Positions 59,549 to 64,000 of a stretch of 64,000 nucleotides of DNA are shown here, piece after piece. Within the stretch, counting starts at the first letter, position 1. Each line of letters begins with the position of its first letter. The notes under the pieces are model-generated. The model searched no databases, had not been told where the DNA came from, and saw nothing but the letters and a program-made list of their open reading frames with translations. This stretch comes from Euonymus europaeus (taxonomy: Eukaryota; Streptophyta; Magnoliopsida; Celastrales; Celastraceae). Both the position numbers and the translations under genes were made by a program. Location: positions 18,743,555 through 18,807,554 of the forward strand of contig OY756963.1 in NCBI GenBank assembly GCA_963580455.1. The letters are read 5' to 3'.

Positions 59549-60587
59549 TTGCATAAATCATATGATAGCCTAGTTGGTTGATATATTTATGACCAAATCA
59601 TAGTCCACATAGATTCGAGACATACTGAACTTTAATGCAACTTGCCTTATAGTTTAGTAGAGAATTTTTGTACCCGCTTGTATCGTCTCATTCTCGGTTA
59701 AAAAAAGAGAGTAGTAAATCATTCTTTAGCTTATAAATTGCATCGTTAAAACAGGGGTCTCGATCTCATGACTCATGCACAACAATCGTCTTTTCGACTC
59801 TGACTATTCAACTCCAGTCTCTCACTTCGAAAGTAGCTAGCTGCAGCCACATACAGACACACTTGATTCATAAGGGGCTGGCTGGAAAATACAAAATCAC
59901 AAATTTCTTCTTAATGCAGGCATTGCATTTCATATCTACATACCAACAGAATCCAGTACAGAGCCTCTGCACTAAAATTTCCGGAGATCTGCCGAACAAA
60001 ACTCGCTCGCACCCAGTTTCTTGCAACCGAATATATTCATATGGACTCGAACAATTCACTTGGCATTACCCAAGTAGGGAAAAAAGAAGAGAGGACAATG
60101 CAGATTGAAGATGTATCTGTTTACGAAGCCATTGGCATCACTGGAGGCAAAAGATGTATCACTAATGCCAAAACTAATTCCTCATGGTATGAAAGCAAAG
60201 CAAAATTTGGAAAAAAGAACGGTGGCAAATATCACAAAAATTCATGATGTGTAGCATCAATATGATCAAAAGTTAATCTACTTCCAATTTCTAAATGTCA
60301 TCTTCACCATCATCAAAGTCTTTATTCCAAACAAAACTTCAGTCAGCTACGTGATTTCATGTAAGAAACAATCTCATATATTTTTAAACACTGTATTTTT
60401 TACCTTTCCTCAAAAAAAAAAAAAAAAAAAAATCCAATATTACTACTTTTATGATTACTTAGTTCGATTTGCACATGAACCTAGTTCGATTTGCACATGA
60501 AAAAGGGCTCCCAAATAGGACATGTGCATCACATGCTGCCCCAAAGCAGTATTGCGGACTGAATGCTTGAATTGAAAAGGGCAACTA
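59549..60587. other. 3' flank of the GEM-like gene
   Basis: AT-rich, with a 20-base A run near 60413-60432 and a 21-bp direct duplication containing CGATTTGCACATGAA at about 60463-60500. The right part is the presumed 3' UTR of the minus-strand gene. Confidence 0.5.
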
Positions 60588-63500
60588 TCATACGGATTGT
60601 AAGCTTTGGGTTTGCAGAGCTTCCTGTAAACATTGTGCAGCACCATCATAGTTCAAAAAGCCCATATACCAAAATTCATGATTATCAACAGACATGACTT
60701 GAATATATTTCTCAGTAGGATTTGCACTGCTTGCTGAAGGATTGACCGCTTTAAGTTGATGTAATGGGATAACTACCTGTTTAGACAGGCAGGAAGAAGC
60801 CAAGATTAAAATAGAACGATCACGACAAAACAAAAAAAGTGACCGACAAAAGAAAAGCAAAGAATTATCATAAGAAAATCCTTGGCAATCTAGGGTGGGC
60901 ACGATAAATCATCCTAAAGACAGATGACAATTAACAAGACAACAGTTCACAGAATCCCCAAGACTGATTCAGCACTGTAAATCCAGTCCGCTGACTCTAC
61001 AACATATATAAGAATTCATGCCTTGGCTTTGTAAGATTAAAAGTCTAGATAATCACCAAATAAGCCAAAAGCCTCACGAACACTGCATATAAAGACAACA
61101 TCCACAAAAGTTACACTGGAGGTTTCGCAAACCTTGCAGAAAACACTAACTCACTCAAAACACATCATAGATGAGGCTTTCATTAAGAGTAAGGTTTTCA
61201 AACATCTTGGTTCAATTTTCCAAGATGACAGAGATATATGTGACAATGTAGCCAACAAGATTAAAAACGGATTGGATGAAGTGGAGAAGTGCATCCGGGG
61301 TTTTATGCGAGCGAAGGATTTAAGGTTGAAGGGAAAATTTTATAGATAAGTTGTACGACTGGTGATAATATATGGTTACGAGTGTTAACGACATATTCAA
61401 AAAATACATATAGCAGAGATACGAATGCTTCATTGAAAGTGTGGCAACACGAGGAAAGATAGGATACAAAATGCAATTATTAAATCTAAGGTAGGGGCAA
61501 CACCAGTCAAAGATAAGTTACTAGAAAACCGTTTAAGATGATATGTGCGTGTACAACGTAGAAATAGCAGTGCTGCAGTGAGGAGAATCAAGAGAATTTG
61601 TATAAGAGAGTGTAGGAATTCCATCTAAGCATTTTTTAAAATTGCAAGATTACCCATACACCACCTTTTTTTTCTTCAAATTAACCAGCCAAAAATGGTT
61701 TTTCTTTGGAGTTGCATAGGCAAAAGAGAAAACCACTCCTAACCTTCAAACAGAGTTCCACATCTACTTCCCAAAGCATCCAAATTGCATTTGAATATTA
61801 TTTGGAACCTTTGAAAAATAACTGAAGCTCTTCTACTACGCTTTGAAGCTATGGAAAATTTCTCGTCAGTTTTGATTAGAATTCATAATAAAATAACTTA
61901 AATCCTAACATTAAAAAAAAAGGAAAAAAAAAAACACAAACTAAAGAGGTTCAAGTTCAACTGAATGAAACAAGTTATTGCACATTTGACGAGAACAGCC
62001 AAGTCACACTTAGAATGAAGCAACTACATTAAACACAAAACTCATAGATTCATAGGATTAACGAAGAGTCACAAAAAATGTTCTATTTTAAATTAATGAT
62101 AGCAAAGTCCTTTTAAGTATGTCCACAGAGCCAAAACAATTATGCCACTCAGATGAAGCATATGACACATATTTCTATGCCTTTCAGATGGGTGAAGACT
62201 GAAGAGCAAGAGACCAAGTGAGAGTTTGTTAGCAATTCCAAAGATCATAAATCCAAAATGTTCAAACATTGGTCAGATAATCTTCTCGTTATTTGTTTTT
62301 TATATGCACATACTCTTAAGTAAAGGCTAGTCAGTCAAAATGCAAATTCAAGCTGATGAAATCAAGCAAAAATTAGGGATACTACATCTTAATGATATCA
62401 CATACAAGTATATGAGTTTTGTTCAAATGTACCTTGTAGTAGCTCCAATCATTTATCCCATCAGATTTATATGGAAGAGGGTTGTCACTGCAAAATGCTA
62501 GCTTTGCTGAAGAAAGGTACAAAATACCCATGACTGGACCGGCTGATGTGGACAAATAACAGGCATATGAATTTTGGAGTTGCTCCTCAGGTACGGTCTC
62601 AAAAGTTTGTCGAAATATCTTCTCATAGCCACCTTCTGCTAAAACCTTTGTTCCTTGAGCAATTCTTCCCAATGCAGCTTCAGTGAAACTAGGGCTTGTT
62701 TTCACTAATTCAAAGCATAACGTAATCATCATACCAGTATTCTCACAAGTGCAAAATAGTGAAAGCTATAATAAGGTGAAAGCAAAAGATGCCACATCAT
62801 TCATCAGAGGATTACAAATTTCATTTAATTCTTCCCTCGAAAAATGAGGAAAATAAATTGAGTCTGTTGCAAGAAAGTTTGGATATTTTGATCCTTTTTG
62901 ACAGAAAACAACAATTCAACAAAATAACTTCAACTGATTAGCAAAAGCATGCAGTGAAATTGAGTCAAATTGTAGGTAAAGGAACACATCCTTAAATACA
63001 AGATAAGGACAACATAAAAAAAAAGCTCTAAAATATATCATTATAAAGACAATGATCAAACGAACAATGAAATCTCACACAATGTATAATGAAGGCAATG
63101 GAAAACCGGAATGAATCAAAACTAAAAAGAAAAATGCAGAAATGAATACTCACGGTGTTGCCAAGTGTTTTTTGAGAGATCTTCCGCCTTCTTAGTCGCT
63201 TCTCCGATCCTTTTTCCCCATCTCCCCAGCGTATCCCGGACGGACACCATCGTTTCTAATTCAGAACACAAAACAAAATCAAACACACAAATCCAAAAAT
63301 ACAAGGAAACATATGTATGGGAAGATAAATAAACGTAGTACGTAGACGGTATACAAACCTTTGAAGGAGAATGAAGAGTCGGGCGCGGGTGAAGAGGAAA
63401 CGTAAGGATTGGACTCGTCAATGACATTGCGGCTATGAGTATTTACATGTTCGGGCACAGCAGATTCGGACACCAATTCGGGGCTCCAGCGCACCGATTT

Positions 63501-63755
63501 CCTCACGGATCCCGTACTGTTCGCGGATTCCAATACCTCATTCTGAACCTGACTCTGCTTTTCAGTCTCGGCTTGCGACGTATTCTCGGATCCCATCACG
63601 AAAGTGGCCCAATTCTCGTCCCCACTCAGTGCACTATTTTCTCGCTGCTTATCCCCACTCTTCGGATCTGGTTTTGGGCTCGGGTCCTGCGTCACCAAGG
63701 GCTCCGGCGCCTTCTGCTCGCTCTCTGTCTTGGTCTCTGCCTTGGGCAGTTCCAT
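60588..63755 (-). CDS. GEM-like GRAM-domain protein
   Basis: Related to Arabidopsis GLABRA2 EXPRESSION MODULATOR and the GEM-like/ABA-responsive group; GRAM domains bind membranes or lipids, and GEM itself influences epidermal cell fate. The exons, 5' to 3', are 63755-63359, 63255-63154, 62704-62433 and 60776-60588, giving 319 aa. The first exon (residues 1-132) is a Pro/Glu/Lys/Ser-rich disordered region with [13 protein letters not shown]. Exon 2 holds [20 protein letters not shown]. The GRAM domain covers roughly 185-305: [52 protein letters not shown], then [33 protein letters not shown]. It ends LQTQSLQSV. Length and architecture are normal for GEM proteins. The start is the ATG at 63755, preceded by a short leader. 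Intron 3 carries a LINE fragment in the opposite orientation. Confidence 0.94.
61145..61620 (+). pseudogene. LINE reverse transcriptase C-terminal fragment
   Basis: Plus-strand codons read [14 protein letters not shown], then [28 protein letters not shown], stop, then in part [32 protein letters not shown] and LLENRLR. This is the well-known C-terminal segment of plant LINE open reading frame 2 (YLGSxxQ ... KGKFYR ... MLYGxECW ... EMRMLRWMCG ... NTRKDxIRN). Several stops and a lost Trp show it is dead. It lies in intron 3 of the GEM-like gene, antisense to it. Confidence 0.82.
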
Positions 63756-64000
63756 CTTCTAGAATATTCAGAGGCGGTGGCGCGTGACACGAATTGGCTT
63801 GTGTGGCCCTCTCCGTTGTTCTACGTTGTGTTTTTTGCTTGCGGATTTGACATGGCGGGTGCAGTTGGTTTTTCTTTTTTTGACGGAAGAAGATGAGGTG
63901 GGTTTACCGGGAAGCACGGAAATTGCCTCATTAATGACCTTTTTCTAGCGCGAATAAAGGGAAGGGGACAATAATGGGCCGGGCCGTATTATTCATGGGC
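63756..64000. other. Leader and promoter of the GEM-like gene
   Basis: GC-richer sequence upstream of the minus-strand start. A plus-strand frame here is antisense to exon 1 and is discounted. No further feature is seen. Confidence 0.5.

Noticed and set aside
60041..60247. 68-codon plus-strand frame near the GEM-like 3' end
   Set aside because: Lys/Ser/Asn-rich AT-biased sequence without a known domain; likely chance.

Overview
The window is nuclear DNA from a flowering plant, most likely a eudicot. It is AT-rich, its genes are split by GT-AG introns, and it carries plastid-targeted proteins, a plant 14-3-3, a ZF-HD transcription factor and many typical plant transposons. I cannot name the species. 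Seven protein genes and one tRNA gene are well supported, and exon coordinates were traced by hand with reading phase conserved across every junction.

Layout, left to right. 1-3100 is a transposon-rich margin: a 912-bp non-autonomous hAT element with perfect 8-bp target duplications that carries an exon of a phytyl ester synthase-like acyltransferase, then a Mutator-like long-TIR element, with both between two copies of a 69-bp direct repeat. 3866-10663 (+) is a plastid mechanosensitive channel (MSL2/MSL3-like, 784 aa). 11626-16141 (-) is an O-fucosyltransferase-family protein (510 aa). 16971-18490 holds a SINE with a 73-bp tandem array and a Mutator-like transposase relic. 19508-26001 (-) is a MYND-finger ubiquitin protease (UBP16/17-like, 803 aa). 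26516-26597 (+) is tRNA-Ser(GCU). 27110-30819 (-) is a CURT1D-like thylakoid curvature protein (219 aa).

31968-38291 is a transposon block: a young, internally deleted Ty1/copia element, a probable long LTR, and a hAT transposase relic. 41026-46276 (+) is a 14-3-3 protein (254 aa); its first intron holds a Tourist-like MITE with a duplicated arm, a SINE-like relic and a TRIM-like element. 47199-48654 is another hAT relic. 51207-51911 (-) is an intronless zinc-finger homeodomain protein (ZHD, 234 aa). 52-60 kb is mostly AT-rich intergenic DNA with MITEs and simple repeats. 60588-63755 (-) is a GEM-like GRAM-domain protein (319 aa) with a LINE fragment in its third intron.

The genes look like independent housekeeping or regulatory loci. 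Two act in plastids (MSL, CURT1D), but nothing in the sequence links them into a pathway or cluster. I found no operon-like, CRISPR, viral or defence system. The most unusual items are the copia element fused across integrase and reverse transcriptase at a shared motif, the captured acyltransferase exon, the stack of insertions in the 14-3-3 intron, and the altered groove/dimer helix of the 14-3-3 protein.
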